Shown one piece after another: positions 1-6,530 of a stretch of 6,863 nucleotides of DNA (position 1 is its first letter; every line of letters starts with the position of its first letter). Source of the DNA: Paracoccaceae bacterium (GTDB lineage Bacteria; Pseudomonadota; Alphaproteobacteria; Rhodobacterales; Rhodobacteraceae); NCBI GenBank assembly GCA_003565055.1, contig PXDM01000202.1:1-6863 (forward strand), written 5' to 3'. The position numbers and the translations under genes were made by a program. The notes beneath the pieces were generated by a model. The model was not told where the DNA came from, did not search any database, and worked only from the letters and a program-made list of their open reading frames with translations.

Positions 1-732
1 GAATTCAACTACATGATCCTGCAAGCCTATGATTTCGTTGAAATCTACCGCCGCCATGGCTGCCTGTTGCAGATGGGCGGGTCGGATCAATGGGGCAATA
101 TCGTCAACGGGATCGACCTCGCGCGCCGGATTGCGGATGCTGAGATCTTCGGGTTGACGACCCCGCTGCTGACCACGTCGGACGGGCGCGAAATGGGCAA
201 GAGCCAAGGCGGCGCGATCTGGCTCAATGCCGATATGCTCTCGCCTTATGAATTCTGGCAATTCTGGCGCAACACCACGGATGCGGATGTGGGCCGGTTC
301 CTGAAGCTCTATACGGAGCTTCCGGTGGCCGAATGTGACCGCCTCGGCGCGCTCGAAGGGTCGGAGATCAACGCGGCCAAGATCATTCTCGCCAATGAGG
401 TCACGACGCTCTGCCATGGGCTTGAGGCCGCGCAGGCGGCAGAAGCCACGGCGCGCGAGGTGTTCGAGAAAGGCGGTATGGGCGAGGACCTGCCGACGCT
501 TGCGCTCTCAGTTGCGGAACTCGCCGAGGGGCTCTCCATCGCGCAGCTTTTCGTGCGCGCGGGGCTTGCGAAATCGGGCAAGGACGCCAGGCGGCTGATC
601 GCCGAGGGCGGCGCGCGCGCTAATGATGCGCCTGTCACCGATTCAGGGCAGATGATCCGCAGCGAGGATCTGAACGCACCGATGAAGCTGACGGCCGGCA
701 AGAAGCGCCACGCGCTCGTGACGCGCGCCTGA
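1..732 (+). CDS. tyrS: Tyrosyl-tRNA synthetase, C-terminal part (5' end outside window)
   Basis: This class I aminoacyl-tRNA synthetase charges tRNA-Tyr with tyrosine in the cytoplasm. The reading frame is open from base 1, so the true start lies upstream; 243 residues are visible, against about 415-425 for the family, so the N-terminal Rossmann half with the HIGH motif is missing. What is seen: the tyrosine-binding stretch YMILQAYDF (fragment residues 4-12), the family signature QMGGSDQWGNI (24-34), and the KMSKS-equivalent loop EMGKS (64-68) followed by GGAIWL, all matching bacterial TyrRS of the E. coli type. The C-terminal part from about residue 177 (SIAQLFVRAGLAKSGKDARR) is an S4-like RNA-binding domain that contacts the tRNA. 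The first ATG at base 13 falls inside the conserved core and is not a start. Its TGA stop directly abuts the stop of the convergent permease gene. Family assignment is secure. Confidence 0.97.
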   Translation, partial: EFNYMILQAYDFVEIYRRHGCLLQMGGSDQWGNIVNGIDLARRIADAEIFGLTTPLLTTSDGREMGKSQGGAIWLNADMLSPYEFWQFWRNTTDADVGRFLKLYTELPVAECDRLGALEGSEINAAKIILANEVTTLCHGLEAAQAAEATAREVFEKGGMGEDLPTLALSVAELAEGLSIAQLFVRAGLAKSGKDARRLIAEGGARANDAPVTDSGQMIRSEDLNAPMKLTAGKKRHALVTRA

Positions 733-1515
733 TCACCCGGAGAGCAAGGCGCGCGTCGCGTCCCAGACTAGTCGCATCCCCACAAGGGCGATCATGGCAT
801 ACATGAACGGGTAGAAAACTTCGGCGCGCATGCGTTTGATGATCTGCGCGCCCATCAGGGTGGAAATCGCGGCGAGCGGCAGCATCACTGCCGCCGAGGC
901 CAGTGTCACCCGGTCGAACTGCCCGAGCGCGGCATAGGGGCCAAGCTTGATGACATTGACGACCGCAAAAAACACAACGCTGGTGCCGGTATAGAGTTTC
1001 GGATCAAAGCGCAGCGGCAGGACATAGACCTGAAATGGCGGCCCACCGGCATGGGCCACGAAACTCGTGAACCCCGCGCCCATGCCCCAGAACCCGCCGC
1101 GCAGATGCGATTGGCCGCGTGCGGCACCGCCCCCGCGCGCAAGCACCATGCGCGCGACGAAGCCCAGAGCCACCAGCCCGACCATCAGCCGCACCAGGGC
1201 CTCGGAGGTATAGGCCGCAGTCGCCCAGCCCAGTGCAATCCCTGTCACGGCGCCGGGCAGGAGATGGAGCAGCGTCGCGCGATCATACCAGCCGCGCCAT
1301 GCCCAGAGGCTGACGGCGTCCATCATCAACAGCACCGGCAGCAAGAGCGCTGCGGCCTGAATCGGAGACATGACCAGTGACAGGATCGGCACGCCCATGA
1401 GCGCGAAGGCCCCGCCCAGACCGCCCTTGGACAGCCCGACCAGAAACACTGCAACAATGGCTGCGATCAGGGTCGGGATGTCATCAAAGAGCGTCAGCCC
1501 GGCCAGAGCCTGCAT
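733..1515 (-). CDS. TSUP (TauE/SafE) family membrane permease
   Basis: A 260-residue integral membrane protein of the TSUP family (formerly DUF81), whose characterised members move sulfite, sulfoacetate, taurine-derived or other small organic anions across the inner membrane. The sequence has about eight hydrophobic segments (roughly residues 12-28, 39-50, 53-72, 83-101, 106-125, 140-153, 175-197, 203-221, with another near 235-253). The family hallmarks are GLSKGGLGG (27-35) in the first half and GFTSFVAHAGGPPFQ (148-162) in the second half. The ATG at 1513-1515 was chosen because it overlaps the guaB stop (TGATG, one shared base), a classic coupled arrangement; a TTG one codon upstream is the only nearby alternative. 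No strong Shine-Dalgarno sequence precedes it, which fits translation by ribosomes finishing guaB. The substrate cannot be read from sequence. The family is confident, the role is open. Confidence 0.9.
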   Translation of the reverse strand: MQALAGLTLFDDIPTLIAAIVAVFLVGLSKGGLGGAFALMGVPILSLVMSPIQAAALLLPVLLMMDAVSLWAWRGWYDRATLLHLLPGAVTGIALGWATAAYTSEALVRLMVGLVALGFVARMVLARGGGAARGQSHLRGGFWGMGAGFTSFVAHAGGPPFQVYVLPLRFDPKLYTGTSVVFFAVVNVIKLGPYAALGQFDRVTLASAAVMLPLAAISTLMGAQIIKRMRAEVFYPFMYAMIALVGMRLVWDATRALLSG

Positions 1516-2963
1516 CAACCGACCCGGTAATTCGGGCTCTCGCGGGTGATCTGGACATCATGCACATGGCTTTCCTTCAGCCCCGCATTGGTGATGCGCA
1601 CGAACTCGCAGCCCCCGCGCATGGTCTCGACGGTTGCATGGCCCGTATAGCCCATGGCCGCGCGCAAGCCGCCCACCATCTGATAGAGCACTGTGCCGAC
1701 TGCGCCCTTATAGGGCACCTGGCCTTCGATCCCTTCGGGCACCAGCTTGTCGCTGGCTGCATCCTTCTGGAAGTAGCGATCCGCCGAGCCGCGCGCCATC
1801 GCGCCAAGGCTGCCCATGCCCCGATAGCTCTTGTAGCTGCGCCCCTGATAGAGGATCACCTCGCCCGGTGCTTCATCCGTACCCGCGATCGCGCTGCCCA
1901 CCATCGCGCAGCTTGCGCCTGCGGCAATTGCCTTGGCGAAATCGCCCGAGAGTTTGATGCCGCCATCCGCGATAATCGGCACATCGCCCGCCGCGTCCGC
2001 GCAATCCATGATCGCAGTCAACTGCGGCATGCCGACGCCCGCCACAACGCGCGTGGTGCAGATCGAGCCCGGCCCGATGCCCACCTTGACGGCATCTGCG
2101 CCCGCGTCAATCAGCGCGCGTGTGGCGTCGCCTGTCGCGACATTGCCCGCGATGACCTGCACCGAATTCGATTCGCTCTTGATGCGTGTGACCGCCTGCG
2201 CGACCCCTTCGGAATGGCCATGCGCCGTGTCGATCACCACCAGATCGACCCCGGCCTCGATCAGCGCCATCGACCGCTCATAGCCCGCATCGCCCACGGT
2301 CGAGGCCGCAGCGACTCGCAGCCGCCCCAGCTCATCCTTGCAGGCCGAGGGGTTGAGCACAGCGCGATCAATGTCGCGCAGGGTCAGTAGGCCTGTCAGC
2401 CGCCCCTGCCCGTCCGTGACCAGAAGCTTCTCGATGCGCCGCGCCTGCATCAGAGAGCGCGCCTCATCGCGGTCGGCCGGTTCGCGCAGCACTGCGAGAT
2501 TCTCCTGCGTCATCATCACCCGCACAGGCGTCGCATCGTCGCTTGCAAATCGCATGTCGCGATTGGTCACAATGCCCAACACGCGCCCGGCTTCGTCCAC
2601 CACCGGAAAGCCGGTCACATTGTAGCGCGCCTGCAATTCCTTGGCGTCGCTCAGGGTCTGGTCCGGGCTAAGCGTGATCGGGTCAAACACGATCCCGGAT
2701 TCGAAGCGCTTGACGCGCCGGACTTCCTGCGCCTGAGCCTCCACATCGAGATTGCGGTGGATCACCCCGATCCCGCCGGTCTGCGCCATGGCAATCGCCA
2801 TACGCGCTTCGGTTACGGTATCCATGGCCGAGGACAAAAGCGGGATGTTCATGCGGATGGATTTCGTCACCCAGGTCGATGTGTCGGCCTGCCCCGGCAG
2901 CACGCGCGATGCGGCAGGCACCAGCAGGACATCATCAAATGTGTAAGCCTCGCGAATCTGCAT
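1515..2963 (-). CDS. guaB: Inosine-5'-monophosphate dehydrogenase
   Basis: Cytoplasmic enzyme that oxidises IMP to XMP with NAD+, the first committed step of GMP synthesis. The 482-residue length is typical of bacterial IMPDH. Visible landmarks: the N-terminal barrel start with YTFDDVLLVP (7-16) and PLLSSAMDTV (41-50); a tandem CBS (Bateman) insert at about 92-203, the regulatory nucleotide-binding module; DTAHGH (245-250); the catalytic loop GPGSICTTRVV with Cys302 as the nucleophile; phosphate-binding IADGGI (331-336); and the mobile flap region SYRGMGSLGAM (379-389) with Arg396-Tyr397. The start at 2961-2963 is preferred over a GTG 48 bases upstream because AGGAG lies seven bases before it and the family normally begins here. 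It follows the transporter gene by 73 bases and overlaps the TSUP gene by one base. Nothing is missing or unusual in the protein. Confidence 0.99.
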   Translation of the reverse strand: MQIREAYTFDDVLLVPAASRVLPGQADTSTWVTKSIRMNIPLLSSAMDTVTEARMAIAMAQTGGIGVIHRNLDVEAQAQEVRRVKRFESGIVFDPITLSPDQTLSDAKELQARYNVTGFPVVDEAGRVLGIVTNRDMRFASDDATPVRVMMTQENLAVLREPADRDEARSLMQARRIEKLLVTDGQGRLTGLLTLRDIDRAVLNPSACKDELGRLRVAAASTVGDAGYERSMALIEAGVDLVVIDTAHGHSEGVAQAVTRIKSESNSVQVIAGNVATGDATRALIDAGADAVKVGIGPGSICTTRVVAGVGMPQLTAIMDCADAAGDVPIIADGGIKLSGDFAKAIAAGASCAMVGSAIAGTDEAPGEVILYQGRSYKSYRGMGSLGAMARGSADRYFQKDAASDKLVPEGIEGQVPYKGAVGTVLYQMVGGLRAAMGYTGHATVETMRGGCEFVRITNAGLKESHVHDVQITRESPNYRVG

Positions 2964-2970
2964 GGGATTG

Positions 2971-2975
2971 CTCCT
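2971..2975 (-). promoter_or_regulatory. Shine-Dalgarno sequence of guaB
   Basis: On the - strand this reads AGGAG inside GAGAGGAG, seven bases before the ATG at 2963. It settles the guaB start against the upstream in-frame GTG at 3011, which would add 16 residues without resemblance to IMPDH. Confidence 0.85.
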
Positions 2976-3036
2976 CTCAAGGGTGGATCGCTTGGCGGTT
3001 TCCTCTTTCACGTCTGCGCGCGAATGAAAACCCCTC

Positions 3037-4011
3037 TCAGGCCTCGGAGGCGTTGGTTTTGGCCGCCAGTGTCCCGCCGGGCCACATCTTCAGAATGCGG
3101 TAGGCAATGACCGCAACCAGAGGCGTGGCGAGCCCCAGGGCAATCAGCCCCAGCACCCCCATCGCACCCTGCCCCCCCGACACTGACAAAAGCGCTGTCG
3201 CGAAGGCCGCCGAGGGGAAAGTGAAAGCGCCCCAGAGCGGCGAAAACCCCGCCTCAGTGATCCAGCGGACCGAGACCAGAAGCGCCACGGCTATCGCCGC
3301 TGCGAGCGCCATGAAGCTATATGCCGCAGCCTCCATCCCCGCACCATTTGCGACGATGGCAAAGAGGCTCGCGGGCGCAAGATGGATCGCCAGCAGCGGA
3401 CGCAGTGGCGCAGGCGGGATGCGGGACGTCAGCTGACGCGCGGAAATGCCCCAGATGACGCCCGCAGGCACGAGCATTGCCCAGACCAGCCAGCGGGCGA
3501 GGTCGTGATGGCCGAGCGCGTTCGCGGCCACGCCGCCGATGATGAAGCCGACGAAGGTCAGATGAAAGACCGGCGTCACCACGCGCCCCTCAGGCGGGCC
3601 GGAACGCAGAACCCGGATCAGCAGCACGACCACAGCGACATGCACTGCGAAAGCGAACAGCGCAATGCCCGTCGCAAGGCGCGGCGCGAAGGGCGCGAGA
3701 CTGGCCGCGAGCAGCATCAGCGACAGGCTGGCCGCAGCAAGCCCTGCGCGCCCCGGCAGCACGCGCAAATCCTCGACCACGCTTGCGGCGCGGCGCAGGG
3801 GCTTGGCCAGATAAGCCACCAGCGCAAAGAGCAGCAGAAGCGTCGCAGCCCCGAGGATCACATCCGCGAACGGACTGCCCGCCGCGCGCCAGCCCAGACC
3901 CAGCCCGAAGAGCCCGAACACCGGCACGAAAATCGCAGGTGGCGTGCGGCGCCCGAAACCGGGTTTGGGGATGTGCAGCGGTGGCGGCATGGGACGACGG
4001 CTCTGGGTCAT
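3037..4011 (-). CDS. TDT family transporter (TehA/SLAC1-like anion channel or exporter)
   Basis: A 324-residue inner-membrane protein of the tellurite-resistance/dicarboxylate transporter (TDT) family, which includes TehA, Mae1 and the plant anion channel SLAC1. Ten hydrophobic segments can be counted (roughly 26-42, 52-69, 92-107, 112-136, 144-163, 172-190, 205-222, 228-246, 262-277, 284-306), the number expected for this fold. Family-like stretches are PVFGLFGLGLGWR (30-42), VTPVFHLTFVGFIIGG (145-160), HLAPASLFAI (210-219) and SPLWGAFTFPSAAF (257-270), the last matching the gating-helix region of TehA. A proline-rich cytoplasmic N-terminus (about 25 residues) precedes helix 1. The ATG overlaps the gph stop as ATGA, so translation is probably coupled; Met8 is a possible alternative start. 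Close homologues are often labelled tellurite resistance proteins, but nothing here proves that substrate; organic acid or inorganic anion transport is equally possible. Confidence 0.85.
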   Translation of the reverse strand: MTQSRRPMPPPLHIPKPGFGRRTPPAIFVPVFGLFGLGLGWRAAGSPFADVILGAATLLLLFALVAYLAKPLRRAASVVEDLRVLPGRAGLAAASLSLMLLAASLAPFAPRLATGIALFAFAVHVAVVVLLIRVLRSGPPEGRVVTPVFHLTFVGFIIGGVAANALGHHDLARWLVWAMLVPAGVIWGISARQLTSRIPPAPLRPLLAIHLAPASLFAIVANGAGMEAAAYSFMALAAAIAVALLVSVRWITEAGFSPLWGAFTFPSAAFATALLSVSGGQGAMGVLGLIALGLATPLVAVIAYRILKMWPGGTLAAKTNASEA

Positions 4012-4667
4012 GACAAGCCTGCGAGTTGCGCGGGCAAGCTGCGGTAATCATCGAAGCGAAACGCATGTGTGATCTGCGCGGGCTCTGATTTGCGATAGCC
4101 CTCGGTAAACAGCCCAAACCGCGCCCCGGCCCGCGCGGCAGTTTCTGCATCCGTTTCGCTATCGCCGATATAGGCGATCTCGGCCAGCGCAAGCTCCAAC
4201 CCTTCCAGCACAGCGAGAAGCGGCGCAGGATCCGGTTTCGCAACGGGCAGACTGTCGCCCCCGATGACCACCTCAAAAAGCGCATCCCAACCCAGATGCG
4301 CGAGCACAGCCTGGGTCGGGCGCAATGGCTTGTTGGTGCAAAGCCCGAACCGCAGTCCTTGCGCGCGCAGCAAGCTCAGGGTGTCGACCACATGCGGATA
4401 AATCTCCGTCTGCTCATGCGCGCGCTCGTAGAAATGCAGGAAACGCGCATGCAGATGCGCGGTGCGCGCGGGCTCGTTGCGACCTGTGACAGCATGCTCC
4501 ATTCGCTCGACAAAGACCCGCGCGCCGCGCCCGATAAAACTGCGCGACTGCGCGACAGTGACGGGGGGCAGCCCTTCGCTTTCCAGCACCTTACTGGCCG
4601 CGCGCCAGATATCCGGCGCGCTGTCGATCAATGTCCCGTCGAGATCGAAGACGACCGCCCGGATCAC
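4008..4667 (-). CDS. gph: HAD-family phosphoglycolate phosphatase
   Basis: A 219-residue HAD hydrolase of the Gph/CbbZ type, which dephosphorylates 2-phosphoglycolate (from Rubisco oxygenation or DNA 3'-end repair) to glycolate in the cytoplasm. All four HAD motifs are present: FDLDGT with nucleophile Asp8 and acid/base Asp10; motif II Thr111 in LCTNK; motif III Lys144 in AKPDP; motif IV GDSETD with Asp169 and Asp173 for magnesium. A helical cap domain occupies about residues 15-85. It starts with GTG at 4665-4667, overlapping the rpe stop by four bases (GTGA), without a good Shine-Dalgarno sequence, and its own stop overlaps the transporter start by four bases. The rpe-gph pairing is a recurrent bacterial arrangement and supports the phosphoglycolate assignment; HAD specificity is hard to fix from sequence, so another small phosphate ester remains possible. 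Confidence 0.88.
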   Translation of the reverse strand: MIRAVVFDLDGTLIDSAPDIWRAASKVLESEGLPPVTVAQSRSFIGRGARVFVERMEHAVTGRNEPARTAHLHARFLHFYERAHEQTEIYPHVVDTLSLLRAQGLRFGLCTNKPLRPTQAVLAHLGWDALFEVVIGGDSLPVAKPDPAPLLAVLEGLELALAEIAYIGDSETDAETAARAGARFGLFTEGYRKSEPAQITHAFRFDDYRSLPAQLAGLS

Positions 4668-5362
4668 ACAGCCACCCCGAGCGCGCCCTCAGCCGCTGCC
4701 CGGATCGCACGGATCTGCGCGCCGTAAGGTGCGGGATCGGCAACCGAGCCGCCCTTGAACACGGCTGAGCCTGCGACCAGAACATCAGCGCCCGCCCGCG
4801 CCATTAATGGCGCAGTCTCAGGGGTGATGCCACCGTCGATTTCGATGTGAATGGGCCGCGCCCCGATCAATGCGCGCAGCCGGGCGACCTTGTCGCTCAT
4901 GTCGATGAAAGCCTGACCGCCGAAGCCAGGGTTGACCGTCATCACGCAGACCAGATCAATCATGTCGAGCAGGTTCTCCACCCCATCGAGCCCTGTGCCG
5001 GGATTGAGCGCGAGCCCCGCCTTCGCTCCGCTCGCGCGGATCGCCTGCAAGGTCCGATGAATATGCGGCCCCGCCTCGATATGCGCGGTGATGATATCCG
5101 CGCCCGCTTTGGCGAAACCGTCAATATATGCGTCCACCGGCGAGATCATCAGATGCACATCCATGACGCCCCGGATATGGGGGCGGATCGCCGCACAGGT
5201 CGCAGGGCCGAAGGTGATATTCGGCACGAAATGGCCGTCCATCACATCGACATGGATCCAATCCGCGCCCTGATCTTCCACAGCACGGCATTCTGCCCCG
5301 AAATTGGCGAAATCCGCCGCGAGGATCGAGGGCGCGATCTTGATATCCCGAGAAAAGCGCAT
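4664..5362 (-). CDS. rpe: Ribulose-phosphate 3-epimerase
   Basis: Interconverts D-ribulose 5-phosphate and D-xylulose 5-phosphate in the pentose phosphate pathway (and in the Calvin cycle where present). The 232-residue TIM barrel shows the complete family pattern: IAPSILAADF (9-18), HVDVMDGHFVPN (37-48), MDVHLMI (67-73), VMTVNPGFGGQ (140-150), IEIDGGI (173-179) and the phosphate-binding AGSAVF (197-202). His37, Asp39, His70 and Asp176 are the expected metal ligands, with Asp39 and Asp176 as the acid/base pair. The ATG at 5360-5362 has AGGAG eight bases upstream. It is the first gene of the overlapping rpe-gph-transporter block and lies 134 bases after lipA. Nothing in the sequence shows whether this copy serves carbon fixation or the ordinary pentose phosphate route; no other cbb gene is in the window. 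Confidence 0.98.
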   Translation of the reverse strand: MRFSRDIKIAPSILAADFANFGAECRAVEDQGADWIHVDVMDGHFVPNITFGPATCAAIRPHIRGVMDVHLMISPVDAYIDGFAKAGADIITAHIEAGPHIHRTLQAIRASGAKAGLALNPGTGLDGVENLLDMIDLVCVMTVNPGFGGQAFIDMSDKVARLRALIGARPIHIEIDGGITPETAPLMARAGADVLVAGSAVFKGGSVADPAPYGAQIRAIRAAAEGALGVAV

Positions 5363-5370
5363 GGTGCAGG

Positions 5371-5375
5371 CTCCT
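5371..5375 (-). promoter_or_regulatory. Shine-Dalgarno sequence of rpe
   Basis: Reads AGGAG on the - strand, eight bases before the rpe ATG. It is the only strong ribosome binding site in the rpe-gph-transporter block; the two downstream genes appear to depend on coupling. Confidence 0.8.
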
Positions 5376-5432
5376 GAATCAGCGATGAAAGGGTCTTAGC
5401 GCCGCGCAAAGGGAAATGCACGCCCTGCCAAT

Positions 5433-5460
5433 TTTCTTGCCAGAAATACTCCCGCCGGAG
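5433..5460 (-). repeat. Paired mini-hairpin intergenic element after lipA
   Basis: Within the 134-base lipA-rpe gap, the transcript strand carries two neighbouring small palindromes. The first, at 5449-5460, is CTCC-GGCG-GGAG (4-bp stem, 4-base loop). The second, at 5433-5446, is a 5-bp stem TTTCT/AGAAA around GGCA. Only two bases (5447-5448) separate them. The stretch resembles, from memory, a short sequence that recurs between genes in Rhodobacterales genomes (a GC hairpin followed by GAGTATTT and a CAAGA-containing tail). It lies 36-64 bases past the lipA stop, so it could also slow or end lipA transcription, but the T-rich part is interrupted and no classical terminator is formed. There is only one copy in the window, so repeat status rests on recall rather than on the sequence itself. 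Confidence 0.5.
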
Positions 5461-5496
5461 GCATCCAACCTCAGCCTTCTGCCCGACGCGTGCGGG

Positions 5497-6441
5497 TCAG
5501 GCGAGCGCCGCCTGCCGCGCCGCGCGCAGGCGCTCGAAATCATCGCCCGCGTGATAGCTCGACCGCGTCAGAGGCGTCGAGGACACCATGAGGAAACCTT
5601 TGCCCCAAGCAGCTTTCTCATAGGATTTGAACTCATCCGGCGTCACGAAACGGTCGACGGCGTGATGACGTGGGGTCGGCTGGAGATATTGCCCGATGGT
5701 GATGAAATCCACATCCGCCGCGCGCATATCATCCATCACTTGCAGCACGCCCTGCCGATCCTCGCCAAGCCCCACCATGATGCCCGATTTCGTGAACATC
5801 GACGGGTCGAGTTCCTTGACCCGCTGCAACAGGCGCAGGCTGTGGAAATACCGCGCACCCGGACGGACTTCGGGATAAAGCCCCGGCACGGTTTCCAGGT
5901 TATGATTGAACACATCGGGCCGCGCTGCGACCACGGTTTCCAGCACGGAGGGCGCGCATTTCAGGAAATCCGGCGTCAGGATCTCAATGGTCGTCTCCGG
6001 CGCGCGGTGACGCACAGCACGGATCGTCTGCGCAAAATGCTCCGCACCCCCATCATCGAGATCGTCGCGATCGACGGATGTGATCACCACATGCTTCAGG
6101 CCCAGCTTTTCGACCGCATGGGCCACACGCCCCGGCTCAAAGGCGTCGAGCGCATCCGGTCGCCCCGTCGCCACATTGCAAAAGGTGCAGCCGCGCGTGC
6201 AGATCTCGCCCATGATCATCATGGTCGCGTGCCCCTGAGACCAGCACTCACCGACATTGGGACAGCCTGCTTCTTCGCAAACGGTCGTCAGCTTGTGCTC
6301 GCGCATGATACGGTGCGTTTCCGCGTAGCCCGCCCCGCCCGGCGCCTTGACGCGGATCCAGTCAGGCTTTTTGGGCTGAGACTGCACGGGCCGATGGGCC
6401 TTTTCCGGGTGCCGTTCCTCGGGCAGCTTCAAATCGCGCAC
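5497..6441 (-). CDS. lipA: Lipoyl synthase (radical SAM, two 4Fe-4S clusters)
   Basis: Inserts two sulfur atoms into octanoyl groups on the lipoyl domains of E2 subunits and glycine cleavage H protein, completing protein lipoylation. In the 314-residue product, the auxiliary cluster that donates sulfur is marked by Cys55, Cys60 and Cys66 (CEEAGCPNVGEC), and the radical SAM cluster by Cys81, Cys85 and Cys88 (CTRGCTFC). The C-terminal RSSY at 293-296 supplies the unusual serine ligand of the auxiliary cluster. Other conserved pieces are TSVDRDDLDDGGA (121-133), NHNLETV (179-185), SGIMVGLGE (219-227) and QYLQPT (251-256). The start is GTG at 6439-6441, with AGGAG eight bases upstream; no better in-frame ATG exists nearby. 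The gene follows the oxyR-like gene by 89 bases on the same strand. Length and motifs are normal, with no sign of damage. Confidence 0.98.
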   Translation of the reverse strand: MRDLKLPEERHPEKAHRPVQSQPKKPDWIRVKAPGGAGYAETHRIMREHKLTTVCEEAGCPNVGECWSQGHATMMIMGEICTRGCTFCNVATGRPDALDAFEPGRVAHAVEKLGLKHVVITSVDRDDLDDGGAEHFAQTIRAVRHRAPETTIEILTPDFLKCAPSVLETVVAARPDVFNHNLETVPGLYPEVRPGARYFHSLRLLQRVKELDPSMFTKSGIMVGLGEDRQGVLQVMDDMRAADVDFITIGQYLQPTPRHHAVDRFVTPDEFKSYEKAAWGKGFLMVSSTPLTRSSYHAGDDFERLRAARQAALA

Positions 6442-6449
6442 AGCAGTCT

Positions 6450-6454
6450 CTCCT
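6450..6454 (-). promoter_or_regulatory. Shine-Dalgarno sequence of lipA
   Basis: Reads AGGAG (within AAAGGAGA) on the - strand, eight bases before the GTG start of lipA. It supports GTG as the initiation codon. A second AGGAG at 6463-6467 has no start codon at a useful distance. Confidence 0.8.
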
Positions 6455-6530
6455 TTGTCTCGCTCCTATCACTTAGACCTGAACGCCGCAAAAAACAACG
6501 TATCCTGCGCGATGCCGGGTTGCGTCTGCG

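Noticed and set aside
1..6. The window opens exactly with an EcoRI site (GAATTC), suggesting a cloned fragment end.
   Set aside because: The encoded Glu-Phe fits conserved TyrRS sequence, two other EcoRI sites occur inside the window (about 250 and 2163), and the right end is not such a site, so it says nothing firm.
1560..2390. A 276-codon open frame on the + strand opposite guaB.
   Set aside because: Antisense shadow of guaB in GC-rich DNA; its Ala/His/Arg-rich product has no domain I recognise.
2964..3011. In-frame upstream GTG that would extend GuaB by 16 residues.
   Set aside because: The extension is not IMPDH-like and a strong AGGAG sits at ideal spacing before the ATG at 2963.
3028..3055. 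Possible terminator between the TDT gene and guaB: GCCT-CCG-AGGC on the - strand, with GGGGTTTT further on.
   Set aside because: The stem is only four pairs, overlaps the end of the transporter coding sequence, and is separated from a short T run by ten bases; too weak to call.
5363..5432. Search for a sigma-70 promoter before rpe (TTGGCA and CTAAGA look superficially like -35 and -10 boxes).
   Set aside because: Spacing and matches do not fit together; no pair of boxes was convincing.
5482..5496. Short inverted repeat CCCG/CGGG just past the lipA stop.
   Set aside because: Only a four-pair stem with a seven-base loop and no T tract; common by chance at this GC content.
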